From Blastococcus sp. TF02A-30 (GTDB taxonomy: Bacteria > Actinomycetota > Actinomycetes > Mycobacteriales > Geodermatophilaceae), in assembly GCF_003319185.1 (NCBI RefSeq), contig NZ_QOHJ01000004.1, positions 186,001-250,000 of the forward strand: a stretch of DNA of 64,000 nt. Reading direction: 5' to 3'. This document shows, one piece after another, positions 8,736 through 18,172 of this stretch (within the stretch, counting starts at the first letter, position 1; every line of letters begins with the position of its first letter). A program made the translations under genes and the position numbers. The notes under the pieces are model-generated. The model was given only the letters and a program-made list of their open reading frames with translations, had not been told where the DNA came from and made no database searches.

Positions 8736-9904
8736 GAGCCCGGTCCCGCGGCCGGGCAGGAACCGAGCACCACCGGCGCCGATGCCGCCGACGCGGGGGC
8801 CCCGGTGACGGCGACGACGGCGACGCCGTCACCGGCCGGGACCGGGACGACGCCGACGGCCTCGATCCGATCGGCCTCCGGCGGCGCGGTGAGCGTGCCC
8901 CCGGGGACGCTGACCGTCGGCCCGGAGCACCCGTCCACGACCACGTAGGACCAGGTGACCACCCGCGCCTCGGCCGCGGGGGCCAGCCGCACGAGCACCC
9001 GCACGGTGCAGGGCGCGCCGGGGGCGCAGCGGCCGAGCGGGCGCAGATCCACCCCGAGCACGCTGCCCGCCGAGGGCGGTGCCGGCGCCGGGACCGACGG
9101 GGTCGCCGGCGCGGACGCCGTCGGCTCGTCGGCACCACGGCCGGCGTCCAGCAGCGTGTCGACGTCGGCGGCGATCTGGTCGCGCAGGAACACGACCTCC
9201 GACACGACGGCCGCGACGAGGACGAGGACCGACAGCAGCCAGGCCCCGATCCGCCGTCTCAGGGGCACCGGTGCCCGTGGCGCGGGCGGCGCCGGCCGGG
9301 CCGCGACGGGCGCGCCGGTCCGCCCGGCCACCCCTCCGGGGCCGGTGGCCCGCTCACCGACGGCCCGCGCCAGCGCCGCGAGCTCGGCGCGCACCGCCGT
9401 CCGGTCGAGGCACGCGGCGGCCTCCTGCAGCCTCCGCGCCACGACGGCGGGCCCCGTCGTCGGGAGGTCCCGGACGGCGCCATCGAGCTCCTCGAGGTGC
9501 CGCGCGGCGGTCGGGTCGGCACCGGCGCCGGGCCGGCCCACGGCGGCGGCGATCCCGGCGAGGACGGCGTCGAGCGGCCGCGTGCCGCCCTCGGCCGGAC
9601 CGCGGAGCACGACCCGGCCGTCGGCCGCCACCCAGACCCGCGCGCCGGGGGCTGCGCGGCCCCCGCCGTCGTCCTCCGCGCCGGCCGGCACCGCTGCCGC
9701 GAGGACGCCCGCGCCGAGCTCCAGCGCCTGCGCGGGCGTGAGCCGGGCGAGGGCCAGCAGCCGGCCCAGTTCCACGCCGCCGGGAGCGTCCGCCGGAGGC
9801 GTCCTCCCCGGCGCCGGCCCATCCGTGTCGTGCGCGCGGGGGTGAACCGCCCGGCGGTCCGGATCGTGGCGCTCGGGCACCGGCCGGGTCGTCAGATCCG
9901 TCAC
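8732..9904 (-). CDS. Single-pass membrane protein of unknown function, coupled to the SEDS-PBP gene
   Basis: The protein of about 390 residues has an Ala/Pro-rich cytosolic N-terminal part, one clear transmembrane helix (GAWLLSVLVLVAAVVSEVVF) and a secreted C-terminal domain with three cysteines in its final third (GRCAPGAPCTVRV, VDGCSGPTV). No family is recognised. GTG 9904 (VTDLTTRPV) is preferred because a GGGGGTGG-like ribosome site precedes it. The frame stays open to another GTG at 9961. The stop overlaps the start of the SEDS-PBP fusion by 4 bases, so the two are probably made together. This would suit an assembly or regulatory partner of the wall synthase, which is inference only. Confidence 0.7.
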   Translation of the reverse strand: MTDLTTRPVPERHDPDRRAVHPRAHDTDGPAPGRTPPADAPGGVELGRLLALARLTPAQALELGAGVLAAAVPAGAEDDGGGRAAPGARVWVAADGRVVLRGPAEGGTRPLDAVLAGIAAAVGRPGAGADPTAARHLEELDGAVRDLPTTGPAVVARRLQEAAACLDRTAVRAELAALARAVGERATGPGGVAGRTGAPVAARPAPPAPRAPVPLRRRIGAWLLSVLVLVAAVVSEVVFLRDQIAADVDTLLDAGRGADEPTASAPATPSVPAPAPPSAGSVLGVDLRPLGRCAPGAPCTVRVLVRLAPAAEARVVTWSYVVVDGCSGPTVSVPGGTLTAPPEADRIEAVGVVPVPAGDGVAVVAVTGAPASAASAPVVLGSCPAAGPGS

Positions 9905-10022
9905 CGACGGCCACCCCCGCTCAACCGCTGCCGACCGAGCCCGTCCCCCGTGCCGCGCCACCGCCGATACTGGCCGGAACCGATCCGGATGTCACCGGGG
10001 CCGTGCGCGGCGGCAGCGCCGC

Positions 10023-10613
10023 TCACGACGTCACCCGCACGAAGTCCCGGCCGTCGTAGCGCCAGCGCACCGTGAGCGGCACGGAGGGACCGCTGGCGTG
10101 GACGTCGTCGGGCCCGTACGCCGTCATCGCCGCGACGATCTCCCCGTTCCGGATCGACAACCCCGCCGGCCGGTACTCCGGCGGCAGCGGAGCGGTGCCC
10201 TGCAGGTCGCGCGGGCTGGGCAGGGTGCCGCGCAGCTCGCCGGTCGGCGACAGGAGCTGGACCTCCTGGACGATGCCGTTGGACGGCTGCGGCGAGCACT
10301 CCAGCAGGACGACGGCGTCGAGCTCGTCGTCGCCGTCCAGGTCGCCGGTGGCGGTGTCCGCGACCCGGACGTCGTAGTGGGCGTAGTAGGGCGGTCGCCC
10401 CTCGTCGGCGGGCACCCGCGCGTACCCGTCGACGACGGTCGCGCGCAGCCCTCCGGGCACGATGCCGTCGCAGGTCAGCGTGTACGTGGTGCTCGACCAG
10501 TCGACGGCGGCTCCCGACGGGGCGTCCGTCCCGGCCGGCGAGGCGCACGCCGCCAGCACGCAGCAGGCCACCAGCCCGGCGGACGTCCGGGCGCCGGTCG
10601 CTGGCTGGGGCAT
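10023..10613 (-). CDS. Putative lipoprotein of unknown function
   Basis: The 196-residue protein has a lipoprotein signal with lipobox L20-A-A-C23, so it should be lipid-anchored outside the membrane after cleavage at Cys23. The mature part contains an EF-hand-like or FG-GAP-like acidic loop (GDLDGDDELDAVV) typical of secreted beta-propeller or calcium-binding repeats, but only once. No catalytic motif is visible. It is probably transcribed with the downstream membrane protein and the SEDS-PBP gene in a minus-strand run, which places it with envelope functions. Confidence 0.75.
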   Translation of the reverse strand: MPQPATGARTSAGLVACCVLAACASPAGTDAPSGAAVDWSSTTYTLTCDGIVPGGLRATVVDGYARVPADEGRPPYYAHYDVRVADTATGDLDGDDELDAVVLLECSPQPSNGIVQEVQLLSPTGELRGTLPSPRDLQGTAPLPPEYRPAGLSIRNGEIVAAMTAYGPDDVHASGPSVPLTVRWRYDGRDFVRVTS

Positions 10614-10785
10614 CGGTGATCACCTCGCTCGCGACGGCCGGCGAGCCGCTACGGGAAGGGTCCACCCGCGGCCCGGGCGACCTCGCGCCCCGGAGGTCCT
10701 CGACCGCCGGGACCTCGGCCCCTTCGGAGCCGACCCGGGGGCGGCTCACCGTGGTCGCGAACCCCGCCGACCGCCGGAGGAGCCC

Positions 10786-11457
10786 ATGGTCACCAGCCAG
10801 CGCAGCCACCAGGCCACGACCCCGTCAGCGCGGTCGCAGACCACCGCCGGGCTGCTCCTCCTCGGGAGCGGAGCCGCCGTCCTCCTCGTGATCGTCACCG
10901 CGGAGGCGCTGTACCCCGCCGCCTACGACAGCACGGTGAACACGGTCAGCGACTTGGCCGCGATGCGCCCGGACGACGTCGTCCGCCAGCCCTCGGCGGC
11001 CATCTTCAACGTGGCGATGGTGGTGATCGGGGCGGCGATCGCCGTCGCGGCGGGGTTGCTGGCGCGCAGCCGGGTGCGGACCTCGGCCTGGCTGCCGCTG
11101 GCCGGCCTGGGCCTCGGCATGGTCCTGGTCGGGTTCTTCCCGGGGAACACGATCATGGGCGTGCACCAGCTGGTGTCGCTGCTGGCGTTCGTCAGCGGTG
11201 GTCTGGCCGCCGTCCTGACCGCCCGGCTGCTCCCCCGGCCGCTGCGGCCGGTGCAGGTGGTGCTCGGCATCGTCGCGCTGGGGTTCCTCCTCGGCTACGA
11301 GCTGCTCGGGGAGCTGGCCTTCTTCGAGGAGCTGGGCGAGGGCGGGACGGAGCGCTGGATCGTCTACACCGTCTCCCTGTCGCTCGTGGTGCTCGGCAGC
11401 GGGCTGGCCGCGGGGCCACCTGTCACCGCACGAGGAGACCTTGGCCCCGGGTCGTGA
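10786..11457 (+). CDS. DUF998 family multi-pass membrane protein
   Basis: The 223-residue protein has six predicted membrane spans, starting with GLLLLGSGAAVLLVIV. The NTVSDLAA segment after the first span is typical of the DUF998 family. ATG 10786 is preceded by GGAGGAG with a short spacer. The frame opens far upstream but without similarity. DUF998 proteins are widespread in actinobacteria with no established function. The gene diverges from the lipoprotein gene and is followed 64 bp later by the acyl-CoA ligase. Confidence 0.8.
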   Translation: MVTSQRSHQATTPSARSQTTAGLLLLGSGAAVLLVIVTAEALYPAAYDSTVNTVSDLAAMRPDDVVRQPSAAIFNVAMVVIGAAIAVAAGLLARSRVRTSAWLPLAGLGLGMVLVGFFPGNTIMGVHQLVSLLAFVSGGLAAVLTARLLPRPLRPVQVVLGIVALGFLLGYELLGELAFFEELGEGGTERWIVYTVSLSLVVLGSGLAAGPPVTARGDLGPGS

Positions 11458-11521
11458 GGCGTGATCCGGGCCACGATCGAGGCGGCGACCTGCCACCCCA
11501 GCCGACCCCCGCGAGGCCAGC

Positions 11522-13369
<1,848 letters not shown>

Positions 13370-13399
13370 AGCCCGCCCGCGGTCGGCGGGTGCCCGCGC

Positions 13400-13433
13400 C
13401 GGGCGGAAGTCCCCCGCCCGGGACGTGCCTTCG
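13400..13433. promoter_or_regulatory. Possible degenerate pair of DosR-like half sites
   Basis: CGGGC GGAA GTCCC at 13400 and GGGAC at 13420 lie in the gap before the SDR gene. Each has only one good half. The 20-bp offset resembles the better pairs elsewhere in the window. Confidence 0.2.
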
Positions 13434-13499
13434 ACCCTGCCGGGGAGCGGCCTCGCGGGTCCATGGTGCAGGCAGGGCACCACCTCGGGAGGGCTGCAC

Positions 13500-14588
13500 G
13501 TGACCGCGCTGCTGATGACGGGTTTCCCCGGTTTCCTGGGCTCGACGCTGCTCCCCCGGCTGCTCGCCCGCCGACCGGAGGACCGGGCGGTCTGCCTCGT
13601 CCAGCCCCGGCACCTGGCGACGGCGCGGCGGCGGGCCGGCTCGCTCGCCGACGCCCACCCCGCGCTCCGCGGGCGGATCGAGCTGCTGCCGGGTGACCTC
13701 ACCGCCCCCGGGCCGGGCCTCGGCGGCGACTCCGGCGTCCCCGACGACGTCACCGAGGTCTGGCACCTGGCGGCGGTCTACGACCTCGCCGTCGACCGCG
13801 ACACGGCGCGCCGGGTCAACGTCGACGGCACCGCCCGGGTGATCGACCTCTGCCGGTCCCTGCCCGGTCTGGAGCGGTTGCACCACGTCAGCACCTGCTA
13901 CGTCAGCGGGCGCTACGCCGGCACCTTCGGCGAGGCGGACCTCGCGGAGGGGCAGAGCTTCCGCAACCACTACGAGGCGACCAAGCACGAGGCCGAGCTG
14001 CTCGTCCGCAAGGCGATGGCCGACGGCCTGCCGGCGACGATCTACCGCCCGGGCATCGTCGTCGGCGACTCGCGCACCGGCGAGACCCAGAAGTACGACG
14101 GCCCCTACTTCTTCGCCTCCTACCTGCGGCGGTTCCCCTTCGTCGCCCCGGTCCCGCGCCTGGCCGACCCCGACCGGGTGCGGTTCTCCCTGGTGCCGCG
14201 CGACTTCGTCGTCGCGGCGATGGACGCCCTCGCGGCGCAGGACCGCTCCCTCGGGCAGACCTACGCCCTCACCGATCCCCGTCCCCCGACGGTCCGGCAG
14301 CTGGTCGACACCTTCGCCGGGCACCTGGGCAAGCGGGTGCTGTGGGTGCCGCTGCCGCTGGCACCGACCCGGTACCTCGTGGGGACCGTGCCGGGCGCCG
14401 AGCGGCTGATGGGGCTGCCCGCCGAGGCGCTGGAGTACGCCACCTCCCCGACCACCTACTCCACCACCAGCACCGACCGGGACCTGGCGGGCACCGGCGT
14501 GGTGTGCCCGGCGTTCGAGAGCTACGCCGGCACCCTCCTGGACTTCATGCGCGCCCATCCCGAGATCGGCTCGACGGCGATGGCCTGA
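13500..14588 (+). CDS. SDR-family NAD(P)-binding reductase (male-sterility/thioester-reductase type)
   Basis: The 362-residue extended SDR starts with the cofactor loop TGFPGFLG (residues 7-14). It has the catalytic pair Tyr158 and Lys162 (YEATK), preceded by a serine/threonine strand (HHVSTCYVSG), and the RPGIVVGDS strand of the NAD_binding_4 family. This family contains fatty acyl-CoA reductases and carboxylic-acid-reductase thioester-reductase domains. GTG 13500 is chosen because GGGAGGG lies 6 bases upstream and the Rossmann loop starts at once. It is flanked by an acyl-CoA ligase and an AAR-like reductase, so a role in reducing or modifying long-chain acyl groups is likely. The exact substrate is unknown. 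Confidence 0.85.
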   Translation: MTALLMTGFPGFLGSTLLPRLLARRPEDRAVCLVQPRHLATARRRAGSLADAHPALRGRIELLPGDLTAPGPGLGGDSGVPDDVTEVWHLAAVYDLAVDRDTARRVNVDGTARVIDLCRSLPGLERLHHVSTCYVSGRYAGTFGEADLAEGQSFRNHYEATKHEAELLVRKAMADGLPATIYRPGIVVGDSRTGETQKYDGPYFFASYLRRFPFVAPVPRLADPDRVRFSLVPRDFVVAAMDALAAQDRSLGQTYALTDPRPPTVRQLVDTFAGHLGKRVLWVPLPLAPTRYLVGTVPGAERLMGLPAEALEYATSPTTYSTTSTDRDLAGTGVVCPAFESYAGTLLDFMRAHPEIGSTAMA

Positions 14589-14623
14589 CGACCTCCGCCG
14601 TCCGACGACCCCAGGGGAAGACG

Positions 14624-16681
14624 ATGCCCGACTCCACACCCGCGCACGTGCTCGACCTGCGCCTGGCCGGAACCGCCCCGGACCGGGACGAGCGCGTCAC
14701 GTTCCTGGACCGCGACGTGCGGATCGTCCAGCGCAGCACCGGTGGCGACGTCGCGGCGGCGCGGGAGCACGTCCGCCGCTGGGCCTCCCGCGCGGCGGCG
14801 ATCGCGGTGACCGGCCCGCCCGACCTCGTCCACGCGGTCCGGTCCGCCGCGCCGGTGCCGGTGACCGACGGCCTGGCCCTCGGCGACGTCCTCGACGAGT
14901 GGGCCATCCGGCACGTGCAGACCGAGATGCCGGGCTACTTCGCGAACGCGCGCACGGTGGTGCTCGGCGGCACCGGCCACGAGCGGGCCGCCCGCACGCT
15001 GGGCGCGTACACCGGCAACCTCGAGTTCGCCGATCCGCTGCTGCGGCTCGACCGGGCGGTCCGGTCCCGCGGCGAGCCGGTGCTGGGCAGGGTGGTCGAC
15101 GCGGGGCTGCGGACGGCGCGGGTGCTGCCGCCGGCGGTGCGCACCCAGGCGCTGCACCTGGCCGCGCCGGTCCTCGTCCCCGCGGGCCGGGTCAGCACCG
15201 CGCTGGCCCGGCGCGCGGCCCGCGACTGCGACGTCGTCGTCGGGACCGTCGAGGAGCTCGCGGAGTTCGGGCTGGCCGACCTCACGGGGAAGACGGTGAT
15301 CAGCTCCGCCGTCCCCGGGGACGTGGTGGCTGACCTGGGCGAGCGCGGGGTCGACCTGGTGCTGGACCCGACGCCCCAGCCGTTCCCGTCGCTCACCGTC
15401 TCCCCCGCCGTGCTGGAGGCGATGATGCTGGCCCTGGTGCCCGACCACGAGCGGCTGACCGACGACGACCTGCTCGACATGATCGACGCCGCGGGCCTCG
15501 AACCGCGGCTGCTGCGTCCGAACGGGCCGCGGCGCACGAGCCGGTTCGCCTTCGTGATCCACCCGCTCTCGCGGCGGTTCTTCACCAACGTCGAACCGCT
15601 GGCCACCATCGCCCGGTTCTCACCGGCGCCGGTGATGGACGTGCTCGAGCGAGCGCTGGCCTACCTCCCGCCGATGGTCTACAGCCACGTCACGGGCATC
15701 ACCTCGCCCACCGGCGCCCGGGCCGAGGGGTGGCTCATCACGGTCGGCGGCACGCCCCGGGAGCTGATGGCCCACCGGCCGGAGTTCACCTACGCCCGGC
15801 TGCTGGAGGCGGCGGAGATGGCCAAGCGGCTCGGCGCGCAGGTGATGGGGCTCGGGGCGTTCACCAAGGTGGTCGGCGACGCGGGGGTCACCGTGGCCAA
15901 GCAGGCCGCCCTGCCCATCACGACCGGCAACAGCTACAGCGCCTCCGGCGCGCTCTGGGCCGCGCACGAGGCGGTGAACCGGCTCGGGCTGGCCGAGGTC
16001 GACGAGCAGGGCCGGATCCACGGGTCCGCGATGGTCGTGGGCGCCACCGGGTCCATCGGGTCGGTCTGCGCGCGGCTGCTGGCCCTGGCCAGCGACGACC
16101 TCTGGCTGGTCTCGCCGGAGACCGCCAAGCTGCTCGCCCTCAAGCACGAGATCGAGCGCGAGAACCCCCGGGCGCGGCTGCACGTCGCCGCCACGCCCGG
16201 CGCCCACCTGCGGGACATGGACGTGATCGTCACCGCGACCTCGGGCGCCGGGAAGCGCGTGCTCGACATCATGGCGGTCAAGCCCGGCTGCGTGATCACC
16301 GACGTCGCCCGGCCTCTGGACCTCTCCCCCGAGGACGTCGCCAAGCGGCCGGACGTGCTCGTCATCGAGTCCGGGGAGATCGAGCTGCCCGGCGACGTCG
16401 AGATGCGCGACATCGGCCTCCCGCCCGGCGTGGCCTACGCCTGCCTGGCCGAGACCGTCGTCCTGGCCCTCGAGGGCCGCTACGAGACGTTCACCGTCGG
16501 GCGCGACATCGACTGGGCGAAGGTCAAGGAGATCTACCGGCTGGGCCTCAAGCACGGGATGGAGCTGGCCGCGATCTCCGGCGCCCGGGGCGTCTTCACC
16601 GACGCCGACTTCACCCGGGTCCGGGAGCTCGCCCTCGCCGGCCGGGGCGGCCGGACGAGGACGTCGACATCGGCGTCGTGA
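14624..16681 (+). CDS. Long-chain acyl-ACP/acyl-CoA reductase-like protein (AAR-related) with extra N-terminal half
   Basis: This is a 685-residue protein. Residues about 350-660 follow the plan of cyanobacterial long-chain acyl-ACP reductase: an SHVTGITS start, a TTGNSYSA segment, Rossmann loop GATGSIG at 473-479 and a late cysteine Cys607 in YACLAET. The cyanobacterial acylated cysteine sits in the similar ACFAE context, so a thioester-forming aldehyde reductase activity is plausible. The first 350 residues have no cyanobacterial counterpart and no domain I recognise. ATG 14624 follows AGGGGAAG, 35 bp after the SDR stop, so one transcript with the ligase is likely. No aldehyde-deformylating oxygenase gene is nearby, so alkane formation is not implied. 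Confidence 0.75.
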   Translation: MPDSTPAHVLDLRLAGTAPDRDERVTFLDRDVRIVQRSTGGDVAAAREHVRRWASRAAAIAVTGPPDLVHAVRSAAPVPVTDGLALGDVLDEWAIRHVQTEMPGYFANARTVVLGGTGHERAARTLGAYTGNLEFADPLLRLDRAVRSRGEPVLGRVVDAGLRTARVLPPAVRTQALHLAAPVLVPAGRVSTALARRAARDCDVVVGTVEELAEFGLADLTGKTVISSAVPGDVVADLGERGVDLVLDPTPQPFPSLTVSPAVLEAMMLALVPDHERLTDDDLLDMIDAAGLEPRLLRPNGPRRTSRFAFVIHPLSRRFFTNVEPLATIARFSPAPVMDVLERALAYLPPMVYSHVTGITSPTGARAEGWLITVGGTPRELMAHRPEFTYARLLEAAEMAKRLGAQVMGLGAFTKVVGDAGVTVAKQAALPITTGNSYSASGALWAAHEAVNRLGLAEVDEQGRIHGSAMVVGATGSIGSVCARLLALASDDLWLVSPETAKLLALKHEIERENPRARLHVAATPGAHLRDMDVIVTATSGAGKRVLDIMAVKPGCVITDVARPLDLSPEDVAKRPDVLVIESGEIELPGDVEMRDIGLPPGVAYACLAETVVLALEGRYETFTVGRDIDWAKVKEIYRLGLKHGMELAAISGARGVFTDADFTRVRELALAGRGGRTRTSTSAS

Positions 16682-16789
16682 GCGGAGCCGCGCGACGCCC
16701 GCCTCGTCCGCGCGTTCGGTACCTCCGGCGCTGCCTCCCCGGGTCCTCCGGCCCTGAACGGCGGACCCCGCGTTCGGGAGCCTCGCGGC

Positions 16790-18166
16790 ATGGGCGGTGC
16801 CGTGGACGTCGGCCGGACCTCCGGGGTCAGCGGGGCTCCGGGGCGGTGGCCGCCGCCGCGCGATCGCCGCGGGCCGGTCGAGGTGGCGCCGGACGTGCAC
16901 GCCGTGGTGCTGGGCCGCGGGTTCCCGGCCGCGAACGCCTACCTGGTCCGCGCCGGGGAGGCCTGGGCGCTGGTCGACGCGGGCTGGGCCGGCGACGCGA
17001 CGGCGATCCGCCGGGCCGCCAAGGAGGTGTTCGGGTCCGGCACGCGCCCGCTCGCCGTGCTGCTCACCCACGTCCACCCCGACCACTCCGCGGCGGCCGG
17101 TGAGCTCGCGCGCTCCTGGCGGGTGCCGGTCCTCGCGCACCCCGCCGAGCTGCCGATGGCCGCCGGCCGGCACCTGCCGGAGTTCGACACGCCCCTGGAC
17201 CGTCGGCTCGTCATGCCCGTGGTCCGGCGGCTGCCGGTCCGGACGCGCGCCCGGATCGAGGCCGCCGGCGACATCACCGACGTCGTGCGGCCGCTGCCCC
17301 CGGACGGCGAGGTCCCCGGCCTGCCCGGCTGGGAGTGGGTGGCCACCCCGGGGCACACGCCCGGGCACGTCTCCTACCTCCGCCGCGGCGACGGGGTCCT
17401 GATCTCCGGCGACGCGGCGCTCACCGTGGACGCGGACACTCCGGCCGGCTGGCTCACCGGCCGGCGGCGGGTGTCCGGGCCGCCCTGGTACTCGACGTGG
17501 GACCGGGAGCTGGCGCGCCGGTCGGTGGCCGTTCTCGCCGCCACGGCGCCCCGGGTGCTGCTGCCGGGGCACGGGTACCCCCTCGCGACCGGGACGCCGG
17601 ACGCGCTGCGGGCACTGGCCGCGGACGGCCGCACCCGCACCCGCCGGGCGGTCGACCGCGCCGTCGTCCCCCTGGGCAACCCCTCCGCGGCGCGCTACCG
17701 CCCGCCGCCGCGCCTCTACGCCCGGCTGCAGTGGCTCGGGCACGCGCTCACCGCCCTCGGGCTGAGCCCCCGGTACGTCGTCACCCTCGAGGTGCCCGGT
17801 CGCCGCAGCGGCGTCGTCCGGCGGACCACCCTGGTCCGAGCCGAGCACGGGGGCGAGCACTACCTCGTCTCCCTGACCGGGGAGTCGGAGTGGGTGCGCA
17901 ACGTGCGGGCGGCCGGCCACCGGGTGGTGCTCTCCCGCGGCCGCCGACGGACCCCGGCCACGCTAGTCGAGGTGCCGGCCGACCGGCGGGCCCCGGTCAT
18001 CCGCTCCTACGTGCTGCGCGCGGCGCGGCGCCCCGGCACGACGGCGGTCGCCCGCGAGGCCCGGGCCTTCTTCGGCGTCGGCCCGGACCTCGACCTGGAC
18101 GAGATCGCGGCCGTGGCCGACCGCTTCCCGGTGTTCCGCGTCGTCCCGGACGCCGCAGGCGGCTGA
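16790..18166 (+). CDS. Metallo-beta-lactamase-fold hydrolase fused to a deazaflavin (F420)-type nitroreductase domain
   Basis: The 458-residue protein has two parts. Residues about 30-270 are a metallo-beta-lactamase fold with the zinc signature H94-V-H96-P-D98-H99 (THVHPDHS), then GHTPGH, the bridging Asp of SGDAAL and a final GHGYP histidine. Residues about 310-450 resemble the Ddn/Rv3547 deazaflavin-dependent nitroreductase family (VTLEVPGRRSG, GGEHYLVSLTGES, WVRNVRAAG). The pairing suggests hydrolysis coupled to F420-dependent reduction, or simply co-regulated detoxification. The substrate is unknown. ATG 16790 has a modest GGGAG site. The gene follows the acyl-reductase operon by 108 bp and ends 6 bp before a convergent gene. 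Confidence 0.85.
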   Translation: MGGAVDVGRTSGVSGAPGRWPPPRDRRGPVEVAPDVHAVVLGRGFPAANAYLVRAGEAWALVDAGWAGDATAIRRAAKEVFGSGTRPLAVLLTHVHPDHSAAAGELARSWRVPVLAHPAELPMAAGRHLPEFDTPLDRRLVMPVVRRLPVRTRARIEAAGDITDVVRPLPPDGEVPGLPGWEWVATPGHTPGHVSYLRRGDGVLISGDAALTVDADTPAGWLTGRRRVSGPPWYSTWDRELARRSVAVLAATAPRVLLPGHGYPLATGTPDALRALAADGRTRTRRAVDRAVVPLGNPSAARYRPPPRLYARLQWLGHALTALGLSPRYVVTLEVPGRRSGVVRRTTLVRAEHGGEHYLVSLTGESEWVRNVRAAGHRVVLSRGRRRTPATLVEVPADRRAPVIRSYVLRAARRPGTTAVAREARAFFGVGPDLDLDEIAAVADRFPVFRVVPDAAGG

Positions 18167-18172
18167 CGGCTC

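Noticed and set aside
5511-8948. A plus-strand frame of 1145 codons antisense to the SEDS-PBP gene
   Set aside because: Low-complexity translation; the opposite strand carries all catalytic motifs.
4660-9138. A minus-strand frame of 1492 codons
   Set aside because: It overlaps the MreB-like and SEDS-PBP genes in the wrong frame and has Arg/Pro/Gly-only composition with no motif.
10692-10715. GTCCT...GGGAC arrangement before the DUF998 gene as a DosR box
   Set aside because: The half sites face outward with the wrong spacing and no intact GGGAC-N4-GTCCC core.
14624-16681. Alkane biosynthesis (AAR plus aldehyde-deformylating oxygenase)
   Set aside because: No di-iron oxygenase of that type lies in the window; only the reductase-like part is present.
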